A stretch of DNA of 64,000 nucleotides from JAEUOS01 sp040382235 (GTDB taxonomy: Bacteria; Pseudomonadota; Gammaproteobacteria; Burkholderiales; JAEUOS01): positions 3,688 through 67,687 of the forward strand of contig JBEIFV010000014.1 of the NCBI GenBank assembly GCA_040382235.1, given 5' to 3'. A program made the translations under genes and the position numbers. The notes beneath the pieces are model-generated. The model was not told where the DNA came from. It ran no database searches and saw nothing but the letters and a program-made list of their open reading frames with translations. Positions 1 through 8,689 of the stretch are shown one piece after another; the first letter of the stretch is position 1, and each line of letters begins with the position of its first letter.

Positions 1-3000
1 GCGTGCGATTTCGACCACGATGTAGTCGGCATCCGCATCGGCATCGTTGCGAAAGCGCGACAGGCCCTGCAGGCAGGACGGGCAGGAGGTCAGGATCTTG
101 ATATCGCCTTGATGGCCGCCGGACCGAATCCGTTCGACCCCTTTCTGCATCTCCTCCTCTTTGCGAAAGCGTACCTGGGTCGAGATATCCGGGCGGGTCA
201 CCGCGAGTGTGCCGGATTCACCGCAGCAGCGCTCATTGAGATCGACTTTCTGCCCCATCAGTTGATTGACCACCTCGGTGGCCTTGTAGGTCTTCATCGG
301 CGTGTGGCAGGGCTCGTGGTACATGTAGCGCACACCGCCCAGCCCGTCGAGCTTGATGCCTTTTTCGAGCAGGTATTCGTGGATGTCGAGCAGGCGACAA
401 CCCGGAAAGATCTTGTCGAACTCGTACTTCTGCAACTGGTCCATGCAGGTGCCGCAGGACACGATCACGGTCTTGATGTCGAGGTAATTGAGGGTGTTGG
501 CCAAACGATGGAACTGCACCCGGTTACTGGTGATGATTTCCTGCCCCTTGTCGGCGTTGCCGGACGCGGTTTGCGGGTAGCCGCAGCACAGGTAGCCCGG
601 CGGCAGCACCGTTTGCGCGCCCACGTGATAGAGCATGGCCTGGGTGGCCAGGCCGACCTGCGAGAACAGTCGTTCCGACCCGCAGCCCGGAAAGTAGAAA
701 ACCGCCTCCTGGTCATCCTGGCGCAAGGCCGGATTGCGGATGATCGGAACCACCTTGTCATCCTCGATACCCAGCAAGGCACGCGCGGTCTTTTTGGGCA
801 GGCCACCCGGCATCGGCTTGTTGATGAAATGAATCACCTGTTGCTTCAGCGGCGCGCGCCCGACTGTGGCAGGCGGATGCCGGGTTTGCGCGCGTGCCAA
901 AAGCGAGCCGCGCGCCAGTTGCGAAGCGAAGCGCTGCACTTTGTAACCGAACTGGATCATGCCGGCGCGAATCGCCTTGATGGTGGTGGGGTCGGTGGCG
1001 TTGAGGAATGCCATCGCCGCGCTGGTGCCGGGATTGAATTTCTTCTGCCCAAGCTTACGCAACAGGTTGCGCATGTTGATCGACACATCGCCAAAGTCGA
1101 TATCCACCGGGCACGGCGTTTCGCACTTGTGGCACACCGTGCAATGGTCGGCGACGTCGCTGAATTCATCGAAGTGCTTGACCGAGATGCCGCGCCGGGT
1201 CTGCTCCTCGTAGAGAAAGGCTTCGATCAGGAGCGAGGTGGCGAGAATCTTGTTGCGCGGGCTGTAGAGCAGATTGGCGCGCGGCACATGGGTGGCGCAC
1301 ACCGGCTTGCATTTGCCGCAGCGCAGGCAGTCCTTGATCGAATCGGCGATCGAGCCGATTTCACTTTGCTCCAGGATCAGCGACTCGGTGCCCAACAGGT
1401 TGAACGATGGCGTATAGGCGCGATGCAGGTCGCCACCGGGCAACAACTTGCCGCGGTTGAAGCGGCCGTTGGGATCGACCTTCTGCTTGTAGTCGCGAAA
1501 CGCGCTGATCTCATCGTCATGCAGGTACTCGAGCTTGGTGATGCCGATGCCGTGTTCGCCGGAAATGACCCCGCCCAGACTGCGCGCCAGAGCCATGATG
1601 CGCGCCACCGCCTGGTTGGCGGCCTGCAGCATTTCATAGTTGTCGGAATTGACCGGTATGTTGGTATGCACATTGCCGTCGCCTGCATGCATGTGCAGAG
1701 CCACCCAGGCGCGGCCCGAGAGCACTTCCTTGTGCACCCGCTCGCATTCACGGAAGATCGGCAGATAGGCGGCGCCGCCGAACAACTCCTCGAGTGGCGC
1801 ACGCAACTCCGTCTTCCATGAAATGCGCACGATGTGCTGCTGCACCATGCGGAAGATGTTGGTCTCCTGCGGCATGGTCAGCGCATCCGCCTTGACGCCC
1901 AAGGCGCACAAGGCCAGCCCTTTGGCTGCCACGCTCTCATCGAGGCTGTCGCGCACCGCCTGCCAGCGCGCCTTGACCTGTGCCAGCAGGGCGTGAGCCT
2001 CACGCACGCGGTCGCCCAGCAATTCGTCCTTGGACAACGAATCGTCGTCCGGATTGACCGGCAATGCAGGCTGGCGCAACAGTGCTTCAAGCCGCCCGAT
2101 CAACTGCAGCTTGTTTGCTATGGAAAGCTCGATGTTGATGCGCTCGATGCCGTCCGAATAATCGCCCAGACGGTCGAGCGGAATCACCACATCTTCATTG
2201 ATCTTGAAAGCGTTGGTGTGGCGCGCGATGGCCGCGGTACGCGCGCGATCGAGCCAGAATTTCTTGCGCGTCTCGGGCGAAACGGCAACGAATCCCTCGG
2301 CGCCGCGCGCATTGCACATGCGCACCACCTCGCTGGCCGCGCGCGCCACCGCGTCGGCGTCGTCACCGCAGATGTCGCCGATCAACACCATCTTGGGCAG
2401 GCGGCCGCGACGCGATTTGGTGGCATAGCCGACCGCCTTCAGGTAGCGCTCGTCGAGGTGCTCGAGCCCGGCCAAAACCACCGGCGAAGCTGGCGAGTCG
2501 GGATTGGCGGCACGCATCTGCGCGGTCAAGCCATCCAGATAGCTCTTGATCTCCACGATCGCCGGCACCGAATCGCCCACCAGACCGAAGAACTCGAGGC
2601 ACACCGTGCGGGTATGGTCGGGCATGCGGTGCAGGATGAAGCGCGCCGAAGTGATGATGCCGTCGCAACCCTCTTTCTGCACGCCGGGCAGGCCGCTCAG
2701 AAACTTGTCGGTGACATCCTTGCCCAGCCCGGCCTTGCGAAAGCGCGCACCCTCAATTTCAAGGATTTCGGACGCCCCATGTGGTGTCTTGCCGTCCTTC
2801 CTGAAGCGCTGGATCGAAAACCGCGCTAGCGCCTCGTCGTGGATCTTGCCTGTGTTGTGGTCAAGGCGGGTGATTTCCATGAAGTAGCCGTTGGCATCGA
2901 CCATGCGCCAGGACAGCAGATTGTCGATTGCCGTACCCCACAGCACCGCCTTCTTGCCGCCCGCGTTCACCGCCACATTGCCACCGATGCAGGATGCGTC

Positions 3001-3894
3001 GGCCGAGGTCGGGTCGACGGCGAACACCAGGCCGCGCGCCTCGGCCGCCTCCATCACGCGCTTGGTCACCACGCCGGCGCCGCACTGGATGCTCGCATAT
3101 TCGCGACCGCCCGCCCCCGGCAGTGCCCCGACTTCGATGTTGCCCAGCGCATCGAGCTTTTCGGTATTGATGATCGCCGACAGGCGTGTCAGCGGCACTG
3201 CGCCGCCGGTGTAACCGGTGCCGCCGCCGCGTGGAATGATGGTGAGCCCGAGCTCGAAAAGCTCGCGTGCCAGGAGCGCGCACTCCTCTTCGCTGTCCGG
3301 ATGCAGCACCACAAACGGGTACTCGACGCGCCAGTCGGTGGCGTCGGTCACGTGCGACACGCGTGACATGCCATCGAAAGCGATGTTGTCGCGCCGCGTG
3401 ACCCTCGACAAGCGCTTCAGGCAGGCGCGGCGCAGGGCCGCCATCTCGTCGAACTCGCGTTCGAACGCATTGACCGCGAGTTTGGCCGCGGCGATCAACT
3501 GCACCACCTGACCACCGGATTGCGCCACCCCGAGGCCTTCGCGCTCATAGGTTGCGCGCCGTTTCTCCATGTCGCCCAGGCGGTGGTGCAACGCCTCGAT
3601 CAGCGCAGCGCGCCGCTTGGGATTATCCAGCAGGTCGTCCTGCAAATAAGGGTTGCGTTGCACCACCCAGATGTCGCCCAAGACCTCGTACAACATGCGC
3701 GCCGAGCGGCCGGTGCGACGCTCGCCGCGCAAGCTCGCCAATACCTGCCACATGTCCTCGCCCAGAAGCCGGATCACGATCTCGCGATCGGAGAACGAGG
3801 TGTAGTTGTAGGGAATCTCGCGCAGGCGCGGCGCCGCCTCGGGGTGTGCCGCGTCGGGCAGCGCTTCGGGTGGCAGATGTGCCAGGTTGGTCAT
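1..3894 (-). CDS. FAD-linked oxidase / Fe-S oxidoreductase fusion (DUF3683-type, D-lactate/glycolate dehydrogenase-like), C-terminus off window
   Basis: The reading frame is open from an ATG at 3894 to base 1, giving 1298 codons without a stop; the C-terminus lies beyond the window. An N-terminal stretch of about 200 residues matches the DUF3683-type extension. A GlcD-like FAD-binding domain follows (PRGGGTGYTGG near residue 224; GEHGIGITK near 785). Then comes a GlpC-like ferredoxin unit with CLRCGKCKPVC near residue 857 and CTVCHKCETPCPVD near 917, and a cysteine-rich half with YHEPCH and ERCCGESG. Family members oxidise D-2-hydroxy acids such as D-lactate or glycolate and pass electrons through Fe-S clusters toward quinone, so a peripheral membrane location is likely. 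The substrate cannot be read from sequence. I checked frame continuity at several motifs. An FNR-like site lies about 45 bp upstream of the start. Confidence 0.93.
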   Translation of the reverse strand, partial: MTNLAHLPPEALPDAAHPEAAPRLREIPYNYTSFSDREIVIRLLGEDMWQVLASLRGERRTGRSARMLYEVLGDIWVVQRNPYLQDDLLDNPKRRAALIEALHHRLGDMEKRRATYEREGLGVAQSGGQVVQLIAAAKLAVNAFEREFDEMAALRRACLKRLSRVTRRDNIAFDGMSRVSHVTDATDWRVEYPFVVLHPDSEEECALLARELFELGLTIIPRGGGTGYTGGAVPLTRLSAIINTEKLDALGNIEVGALPGAGGREYASIQCGAGVVTKRVMEAAEARGLVFAVDPTSADASCIGGNVAVNAGGKKAVLWGTAIDNLLSWRMVDANGYFMEITRLDHNTGKIHDEALARFSIQRFRKDGKTPHGASEILEIEGARFRKAGLGKDVTDKFLSGLPGVQKEGCDGIITSARFILHRMPDHTRTVCLEFFGLVGDSVPAIVEIKSYLDGLTAQMRAANPDSPASPVVLAGLEHLDERYLKAVGYATKSRRGRLPKMVLIGDICGDDADAVARAASEVVRMCNARGAEGFVAVSPETRKKFWLDRARTAAIARHTNAFKINEDVVIPLDRLGDYSDGIERINIELSIANKLQLIGRLEALLRQPALPVNPDDDSLSKDELLGDRVREAHALLAQVKARWQAVRDSLDESVAAKGLALCALGVKADALTMPQETNIFRMVQQHIVRISWKTELRAPLEELFGGAAYLPIFRECERVHKEVLSGRAWVALHMHAGDGNVHTNIPVNSDNYEMLQAANQAVARIMALARSLGGVISGEHGIGITKLEYLHDDEISAFRDYKQKVDPNGRFNRGKLLPGGDLHRAYTPSFNLLGTESLILEQSEIGSIADSIKDCLRCGKCKPVCATHVPRANLLYSPRNKILATSLLIEAFLYEEQTRRGISVKHFDEFSDVADHCTVCHKCETPCPVDIDFGDVSINMRNLLRKLGQKKFNPGTSAAMAFLNATDPTTIKAIRAGMIQFGYKVQRFASQLARGSLLARAQTRHPPATVGRAPLKQQVIHFINKPMPGGLPKKTARALLGIEDDKVVPIIRNPALRQDDQEAVFYFPGCGSERLFSQVGLATQAMLYHVGAQTVLPPGYLCCGYPQTASGNADKGQEIITSNRVQFHRLANTLNYLDIKTVIVSCGTCMDQLQKYEFDKIFPGCRLLDIHEYLLEKGIKLDGLGGVRYMYHEPCHTPMKTYKATEVVNQLMGQKVDLNERCCGESGTLAVTRPDISTQVRFRKEEEMQKGVERIRSGGHQGDIKILTSCPSCLQGLSRFRNDADADADYIVVEIAR

Positions 3895-3933
3895 GAAAGC
3901 CTTTGCTGTTGGCGCCTAGAGCGCCGATAATTC

Positions 3934-3947
3934 TTGACTTCGATCAA
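3934..3947 (-). promoter_or_regulatory. FNR/ANR-like box upstream of the FAD/Fe-S dehydrogenase
   Basis: On the minus strand the sequence TTGATCGAAGTCAA matches the FNR/ANR consensus TTGAT-N4-ATCAA at 9 of 10 specified bases. Its centre is about 46 bp before the ATG at 3894. Class II activation would leave almost no 5' leader, so the exact promoter geometry is unclear. No FNR/ANR gene lies in the window. Confidence 0.35.
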
Positions 3948-4148
3948 GATTTTATCGCACCGCAGCATCGAAATTCATTAACAACCCTGCGCCCTACAGG
4001 GCTGCAGGCGCGCAAAGCACCTGCTCCGCCCCACTGGCGAACTGGCCGGAAAGACAAGGCGCAGGGAACGGGCGGCGCTTTAGCAAGGCGTGGCGGCAGC
4101 CACGATAAAGAAGCCCGCCGCCAGGCCACGACCGCCATTGCGCTGCGG

Positions 4149-4703
4149 CTATTCGACTTTTTCTTCTACCCAGCCGCGCTTGGCCAGAAATGCCTCGAAG
4201 CCCATGCTCTTGTACTCGCCGCCGCCGACGTAAGCGTCGAACTGCTTGAAGGCATCGACCTTGGTGCGCGAGCCGCGGCGTGCCAGCACCTCACGCCCCT
4301 GCGGATCAAGGAACGCCCATGCCGGAACCGGGCTGGCCTTGAGGTGCTTGATCGCGTCACCACGCGGCATGCTGCTGCCATTGGCAAGCTGGATCGGGTC
4401 TTCACGATTGCCGCGGATATCGAAATACGCCAGCACATAACGACTTGAATAGGCGCGGCGCAATTCCTCGGAAGAAAACGTATGCTTGTTGACGTACACG
4501 CAATAAGGACACTTGTTGAAGCCGTAATATACAAATACCGGCTTGCCTTGCTGCCTGGCCACCTTGAGGGCCTCGTTGTATTCGACAAAATTCCAACCGT
4601 CGGGCAATTCGGCACGGGCCGGGCCCGCTGCCAGCCACAGCGACATCGCCAGCAAAACGCTGATCAAGCGGACGGCACTGTTAAACCCTGGCAAAGCGAT
4701 CAT
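4149..4703 (-). CDS. Exported thioredoxin-fold protein with CPYC motif
   Basis: The 184-residue protein begins with a classic signal peptide: a hydrophobic core around residues 12-28 and a GPARA-E cleavage site near residue 31. A thioredoxin-like fold follows with a CPYC redox motif at residues 65-68, placed right after a KPVFVYYG strand as in SoxW- and DsbD-gamma-like proteins. The later SPVPAWAFLD segment fits the cis-proline loop. The protein probably acts as a periplasmic thiol-disulfide reductase; its partner is not evident. It lies 27 bp downstream of the CDGSH gene on the same strand and is probably co-transcribed with it. Confidence 0.85.
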   Translation of the reverse strand: MIALPGFNSAVRLISVLLAMSLWLAAGPARAELPDGWNFVEYNEALKVARQQGKPVFVYYGFNKCPYCVYVNKHTFSSEELRRAYSSRYVLAYFDIRGNREDPIQLANGSSMPRGDAIKHLKASPVPAWAFLDPQGREVLARRGSRTKVDAFKQFDAYVGGGEYKSMGFEAFLAKRGWVEEKVE

Positions 4704-4730
4704 TTTCGGGTCTCCGGAAGAATGGCTACG

Positions 4731-5543
4731 TCAGGCAGATGCCTTGAAACCCGCCGCAACATGTGATCCATCGCAAAACGGCTTGTTCTTCGAGGCGCCA
4801 CAACGGCACAGGATGGCTTGCGTCACCCGCGAAATGGTGGCCCCGGTTCCGGTGACGATTTCCACATTGCCGCTGACCGACAAGGGCCCGTCGGGCAATG
4901 GCTCGACATTGACCACGCCGTCGCGCTTGGGCAGTGGCTTCATGTCGGCGCTGACCGGCACTTCGCCGCTGGCGACAAACTTGGCCTGCTTGTGGGAGCC
5001 ATCGCAAAAAGGCGTGTTCTTCGAGGCGCCGCAGCGGCACAGGGTCGCACGCTGGAGCTTGCCCTTGCCTTTGAGCACAACATCGGCATGAATCGCCAGC
5101 GGACCATTTTCGCGGATGCGCACCAAATTCACCGGAGGTGCCTTTTCTTCAGCGCCTCCATCGTGGCGACGATAGGTGAGGGCCCCCGAAGGACACTGAC
5201 GAATGGTGTGCAGAACGTTTTCCACCGAGTCGCCATCGGGCTTGATCCAGGGGCCCTTGACGTTGGCCAGAAACACCGCTGGCGCCTCCAGCACGCAATA
5301 GCGCGCATGAATGCAGCGCTTGCCTTCGAAGATCACCGTCACGGACTTGCCTTTGGTCCTGCTGATCTCCGCCCCTTCCGCCGCGGCCACGTCACTGCTA
5401 CCCTGTTGGGCAACGGCAACCGGCGCCATCGAGGCCAGGCTGGCCGCCGAACTGCCCAGCAACAATCGGCGACGCGCGGCCGAAGGCAACTCCGGTGTGT
5501 GGGTCTCGGGAGTCGCGGGTACGGATTCCACCGAATTGTCCAT
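4731..5543 (-). CDS. Two-CDGSH iron-sulfur protein with divergent ferredoxin domain and Tat-like leader
   Basis: The ATG at 5543 is chosen because GGAGGTG precedes it; the frame stays open upstream to 5780 without support. The 270-residue product has a twin-arginine-like leader (RRRLLL at residues 24-29, then a hydrophobic alanine-rich stretch to AVAQQ). A short ferredoxin-like region of the Fer4_19 type follows, with cysteines 77, 83 and 117. Two CDGSH sites lie at residues 169-184 and 246-261, both with CRCGASKN-x-PFCDGSH. CDGSH sites bind a 2Fe-2S cluster through three Cys and one His. Proteins of this architecture are normally cytoplasmic, so the export-like leader is unusual. The function is probably electron transfer or redox sensing; the partner is unknown. 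Confidence 0.85.
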   Translation of the reverse strand: MDNSVESVPATPETHTPELPSAARRRLLLGSSAASLASMAPVAVAQQGSSDVAAAEGAEISRTKGKSVTVIFEGKRCIHARYCVLEAPAVFLANVKGPWIKPDGDSVENVLHTIRQCPSGALTYRRHDGGAEEKAPPVNLVRIRENGPLAIHADVVLKGKGKLQRATLCRCGASKNTPFCDGSHKQAKFVASGEVPVSADMKPLPKRDGVVNVEPLPDGPLSVSGNVEIVTGTGATISRVTQAILCRCGASKNKPFCDGSHVAAGFKASA

Positions 5544-5674
5544 GTTCCACCTCCGTGAAAAGCGCAATTTGCGCGGCCCGATATGGGCGCCTCCAGATGC
5601 TCTGCGGCCGTCCTCAATAGCGGCAAACGTAATCATACTGCCGAACCTCGCGCCGGTGGCCGGGCGACGGCGTC

Positions 5675-6094
5675 TCAGGCGCCCAGCATCGCCACCGCGG
5701 CATAGCGTCCCGCCTTGCCCGCCGCCATGTAGATGAGGCAATGCCACCAGGTAAGGCGCAGCCAGCCGGCCGCCACGCACAGGGCGTCGCCCAATATCGG
5801 GATCCAGGAGAACAACAGTGCGGGCTCACCGACGCGCCGTAACCTGGCCTCATGCCGCCACCGCTGGCTGTGCGGGATGAAACGTCCCATAGCGTAGGAA
5901 ATCATGCCGCCCACAGTGTTGCCCGCAGTGGCGACCGCAAGCGCCGGCCACAGCAGGTCGGGATGCAGGCGCAACACGGCGAACAGCATCAGCTCGGACG
6001 AAACCGGCACCAGCGTAGCGGCGATCAGGCTGCCGAAAAAGAGTGACCACAATGACGCATCGATGGTGAAGAATGACTGCAGGGACTCAAGCAA
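5675..6094 (-). CDS. yqaA: YqaA-family membrane protein (DedA/SNARE-associated superfamily)
   Basis: This 139-residue protein is almost entirely hydrophobic, with segments around residues 15-40, 47-68, 90-112 and 118-137. It carries the YqaA-type pattern VPVSSELML followed by GNTVGGMISYAMGRF. The length is typical for YqaA proteins. The wider DedA superfamily is involved in membrane homeostasis and lipid translocation, but a role for YqaA itself is not established. It is divergent from ilvA, with only 67 bp between the two start codons. Confidence 0.85.
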   Translation of the reverse strand: MLESLQSFFTIDASLWSLFFGSLIAATLVPVSSELMLFAVLRLHPDLLWPALAVATAGNTVGGMISYAMGRFIPHSQRWRHEARLRRVGEPALLFSWIPILGDALCVAAGWLRLTWWHCLIYMAAGKAGRYAAVAMLGA

Positions 6095-6105
6095 ACCGGC
6101 TTTCC

Positions 6106-6134
6106 TTAACCCCCCGTTGGGGGGGGGGTATAAT
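6106..6134 (+). promoter_or_regulatory. ilvA promoter with a G10 tract in the spacer
   Basis: A perfect TATAAT lies at 6129-6134 and a TTAACC -35-like hexamer at 6106-6111, separated by exactly 17 bp. The spacer is CCCC, G, TT and ten consecutive G (6119-6128). Gain or loss of a G would change the spacer length directly. The predicted transcription start is near 6141, about 20 bases before the ilvA ATG. Confidence 0.6.
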
Positions 6135-6155
6135 TTACCCCCAAATAGGGGGTAA
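6135..6155. promoter_or_regulatory. Perfect inverted repeat over the ilvA transcription start and ribosome-binding region
   Basis: The arms TTACCCCC (6135-6142) and GGGGGTAA (6148-6155) are exact complements around a 5-base centre. The repeat begins directly after the -10 box, and its right arm supplies the only purine-rich stretch (GGGGG, 6148-6152) that could serve as ribosome-binding site for the ATG at 6162. It could be an operator, or RNA structure if transcription starts upstream. The G/C tracts flanked by T/A resemble CsoR/RcnR-family operators, but no such regulator is in the window. Confidence 0.5.
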
Positions 6156-6161
6156 GCGTTG

Positions 6162-7679
6162 ATGCAAAAAAGAATCGATTATCTGCAGAAAATCCTCACC
6201 GCACGGGTTTATGACGTCGCCACCGAAACGCCGCTCGAGAAAGCACCCAACCTTTCGGCGCGACTCAACAACACACTGCTGCTCAAGCGCGAGGACATGC
6301 AAAGCGTATTCTCGTTCAAGCTGCGCGGCGCCTACAACAAAATGGCAGGCCTATCAGCTGACGCCCTCGAGAAAGGGGTGATCTGCGCATCAGCCGGCAA
6401 CCACGCCCAGGGCGTGGCGCTTGCCGCCAAGCGCCTGGGGGCGCGTGCGGTGATCGTGATGCCGGTTACCACGCCCGCGGTCAAGGTCCAGGCGGTGCGC
6501 ACGCGCGGCGGCGAAGTGGTGTTGTGCGGCGACTCGTTTGATGAAGCCCATACCCACGCGCGCGAACTGGAACTGCAACAGGGCCTGACTTTCGTGCATC
6601 CGTTCGACGATCCCGAGGTGATTGCCGGCCAGGGCACCATCGGCATGGAGATGTTGCGCCAGCACCAGGGCCCGATCCACGCGATTTTTGTGGCTATCGG
6701 CGGCGGCGGCCTGATCGCCGGCATCGGCGCCTATGTGAAGCGGGTGCGCCCCGATATCCGCATCATCGGTGTCGAACCGGCCGATTCGGATGCGATGTCG
6801 CAATCGCTCGCGGCAGGCAAGCGGGTCAAGCTCGCGCAGGTCGGACTGTTCGCCGACGGCGTCGCGGTCAAGCAGGTGGGCGAGGAAACCTTGCGGCTGT
6901 GCCGGGAGGTTGTCGACGAAATCATTCTGGTCGATACCGACGACATCTGCGCGGCGATCAAGGATGTGTTCGAGGACACCCGCACCATCCTCGAGCCCGC
7001 CGGCGCTCTGGCGATCGCCGGCGCCAAGGCTTATGTCGAGCGCGAGAAACTCAAGGGCCAGACCCTGCTGGCGGTGGCCTGCGGCGCCAACATGAATTTC
7101 GATCGCCTGCGCTTCGTGGCGGAACGCGCCGAGATAGGCGAGCGACGCGAGGCGATCCTGGCGGTCACCATTCCGGAGGCGCGCGGCTCGTTCAAGCGCT
7201 TTTGCGAGCTCATAGGCAAGCGCAGCGTCACCGAATTCAATTACCGGATCGCCGACGCCGATAACGCCCACATTTTCGTGGGGCTCTCGGTACACGACCG
7301 CAATGACATCGGCCGGCTGATCCGCAATTTGGGCAAGCATGGCTTCAAGGCACTCGACTTGACCGACGATGAATTGGCGAAATCGCATCTGCGCCACATG
7401 GTGGGCGGCCATTCCGCGCTGGCGCGCGAGGAGTTGCTGTATCGCTTCGAGTTTCCGGAGCGGCCCGGCGCCCTGATGAAATTCCTGGCCAGCATGCGGC
7501 CGGACTGGAACATCAGCCTTTTTCACTATCGCAACCATGGCGCCGACGTTGGTCGCGTATTGGTAGGCATGCAGGTGCCTGCCACGGAAATGGCGGCACT
7601 GCGAAGGTTTCTTGATGCCCTGGGCTATCGCTTCTGGGACGAGACTTCCAATCCGGCCTATCGGCTTTTCCTCGGATGA
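6162..7679 (+). CDS. ilvA: Threonine deaminase, biosynthetic type
   Basis: The 505-residue enzyme is PLP-dependent and converts threonine to 2-oxobutanoate, the first committed step to isoleucine. The PLP lysine is K53 in SFKLRGAYNKM, and the glycine-rich phosphate loop GGGGLIAG follows near residue 185. The C-terminal third, from about residue 330, contains two ACT-like regulatory domains (GSFKRFCELIGKR and the FPERPGALMKFL repeat), as in the long feedback-inhibited form. The ATG at 6162 is chosen; a TTG one codon upstream is also possible. It overlaps or abuts the PhzF-like gene downstream. The promoter is unusual (see 6106-6155). Confidence 0.97.
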   Translation: MQKRIDYLQKILTARVYDVATETPLEKAPNLSARLNNTLLLKREDMQSVFSFKLRGAYNKMAGLSADALEKGVICASAGNHAQGVALAAKRLGARAVIVMPVTTPAVKVQAVRTRGGEVVLCGDSFDEAHTHARELELQQGLTFVHPFDDPEVIAGQGTIGMEMLRQHQGPIHAIFVAIGGGGLIAGIGAYVKRVRPDIRIIGVEPADSDAMSQSLAAGKRVKLAQVGLFADGVAVKQVGEETLRLCREVVDEIILVDTDDICAAIKDVFEDTRTILEPAGALAIAGAKAYVEREKLKGQTLLAVACGANMNFDRLRFVAERAEIGERREAILAVTIPEARGSFKRFCELIGKRSVTEFNYRIADADNAHIFVGLSVHDRNDIGRLIRNLGKHGFKALDLTDDELAKSHLRHMVGGHSALAREELLYRFEFPERPGALMKFLASMRPDWNISLFHYRNHGADVGRVLVGMQVPATEMAALRRFLDALGYRFWDETSNPAYRLFLG

Positions 7680-7684
7680 TCCCT

Positions 7685-8533
7685 ATGCGTCTTCACTACC
7701 GCCTGCTCAATGTTTTCACCCTCGATGGTGAGCGTCTGTCCGGCAATCCATTGTGCGTTTTCGAGGATGGCAGCGGACTGACAACGAAGCGGATGCAGGC
7801 GCTGGCCCTGCAGTTCAACCTCTCCGAGACCGCCTTCATTCTGCCTTCCGCGACTGCCACGGCGGCGGTGCGCATCTTTACGCCGGCGATGGAGCTGCCG
7901 TTTGCAGGCCATCCGACACTGGGTACGGCACATGTGGTGCGCGAATTGCACGGCGCGGGCGACGCGCTCAGTGTGGCGATGCAGGCAGGCGAGGTATCCG
8001 TGCGCGCCAGCGGCAACATCTGGACGCTCGAAGCCCCGTTGCCTAAGTCGCGCAATTTCACGCCTGCGGCCATCCAGGCCTTGCTGTCGGCACTCGGCCT
8101 CATCAGAACCGACCTGGCAGCGGCACCCATGTGGATCAACGCCGGCATGGAGCAACTGCTGGTGCCGCTGGTTTCGCATGCCGCGGTGCGCCGTGTGGTG
8201 CCTTCAGCCGATCTGGCTTCGTTCACAAATGCTTCCGGCAAGGTATCGGTGTATTGCTTTTCGCCACTCGACGTCCATGCGACCATGCTGGTGCGCTTCT
8301 TTTTCGCAAAGAACGTGGGCAGCGTAATGGAGGACCCCGCAACCGGGTCGGCCTGCGCCAACCTCGGCGGCTACGCCCTGGCTACTGGCTGTGATTTGCC
8401 GCTCAAATGCGATCTGCGGCAGGGGGAGTACACAGGCCGCCCGTGCGCGCTCGGGCTCGAAGTCGATGCGAACCGGCGAATTTTCGTCAGCGGCGAGGTG
8501 ATTGAACTCGGCCGCGGCTACATCGATCCATAA
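7685..8533 (+). CDS. PhzF-family isomerase-like protein
   Basis: The 282-residue protein has the PhzF/YddE fold signature: an N-terminal LLNVFT with SGNPLCVF, the conserved LSETAFIL glutamate segment, FAGHPTLGTAHV, and a C-terminal EDPATGSACANLGGY. The glutamate in NLSETAF corresponds to the catalytic acid of PhzF. Physiological substrates of most family members are unknown, and nothing here points to phenazines. An ATG at 7676 would overlap the ilvA stop by 4 bp; the ATG at 7685 gives the usual family N-terminus. It is co-oriented and probably co-transcribed with ilvA. Confidence 0.85.
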   Translation: MRLHYRLLNVFTLDGERLSGNPLCVFEDGSGLTTKRMQALALQFNLSETAFILPSATATAAVRIFTPAMELPFAGHPTLGTAHVVRELHGAGDALSVAMQAGEVSVRASGNIWTLEAPLPKSRNFTPAAIQALLSALGLIRTDLAAAPMWINAGMEQLLVPLVSHAAVRRVVPSADLASFTNASGKVSVYCFSPLDVHATMLVRFFFAKNVGSVMEDPATGSACANLGGYALATGCDLPLKCDLRQGEYTGRPCALGLEVDANRRIFVSGEVIELGRGYIDP

Positions 8534-8689
8534 GGCATGAGACTCGCGCAAGCGGCGGGCACTAGCCCTGAATCGCGGAATGCCTCACAAAAACGCCCTG
8601 CCCCGCCTGTCAGGTTCCTGGCAGCGGACCAGGATCAGGGGCGCGGCGTGGCCTGGTCAGGCGGCGATCAAGTCTGCCACCTCTGCCGG

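Noticed and set aside
109..1821. 570-residue plus-strand frame at the left end
   Set aside because: It is antisense to the FAD/Fe-S dehydrogenase, whose motifs run continuously on the minus strand; the plus-strand translation has no recognisable domain and reflects high GC content.
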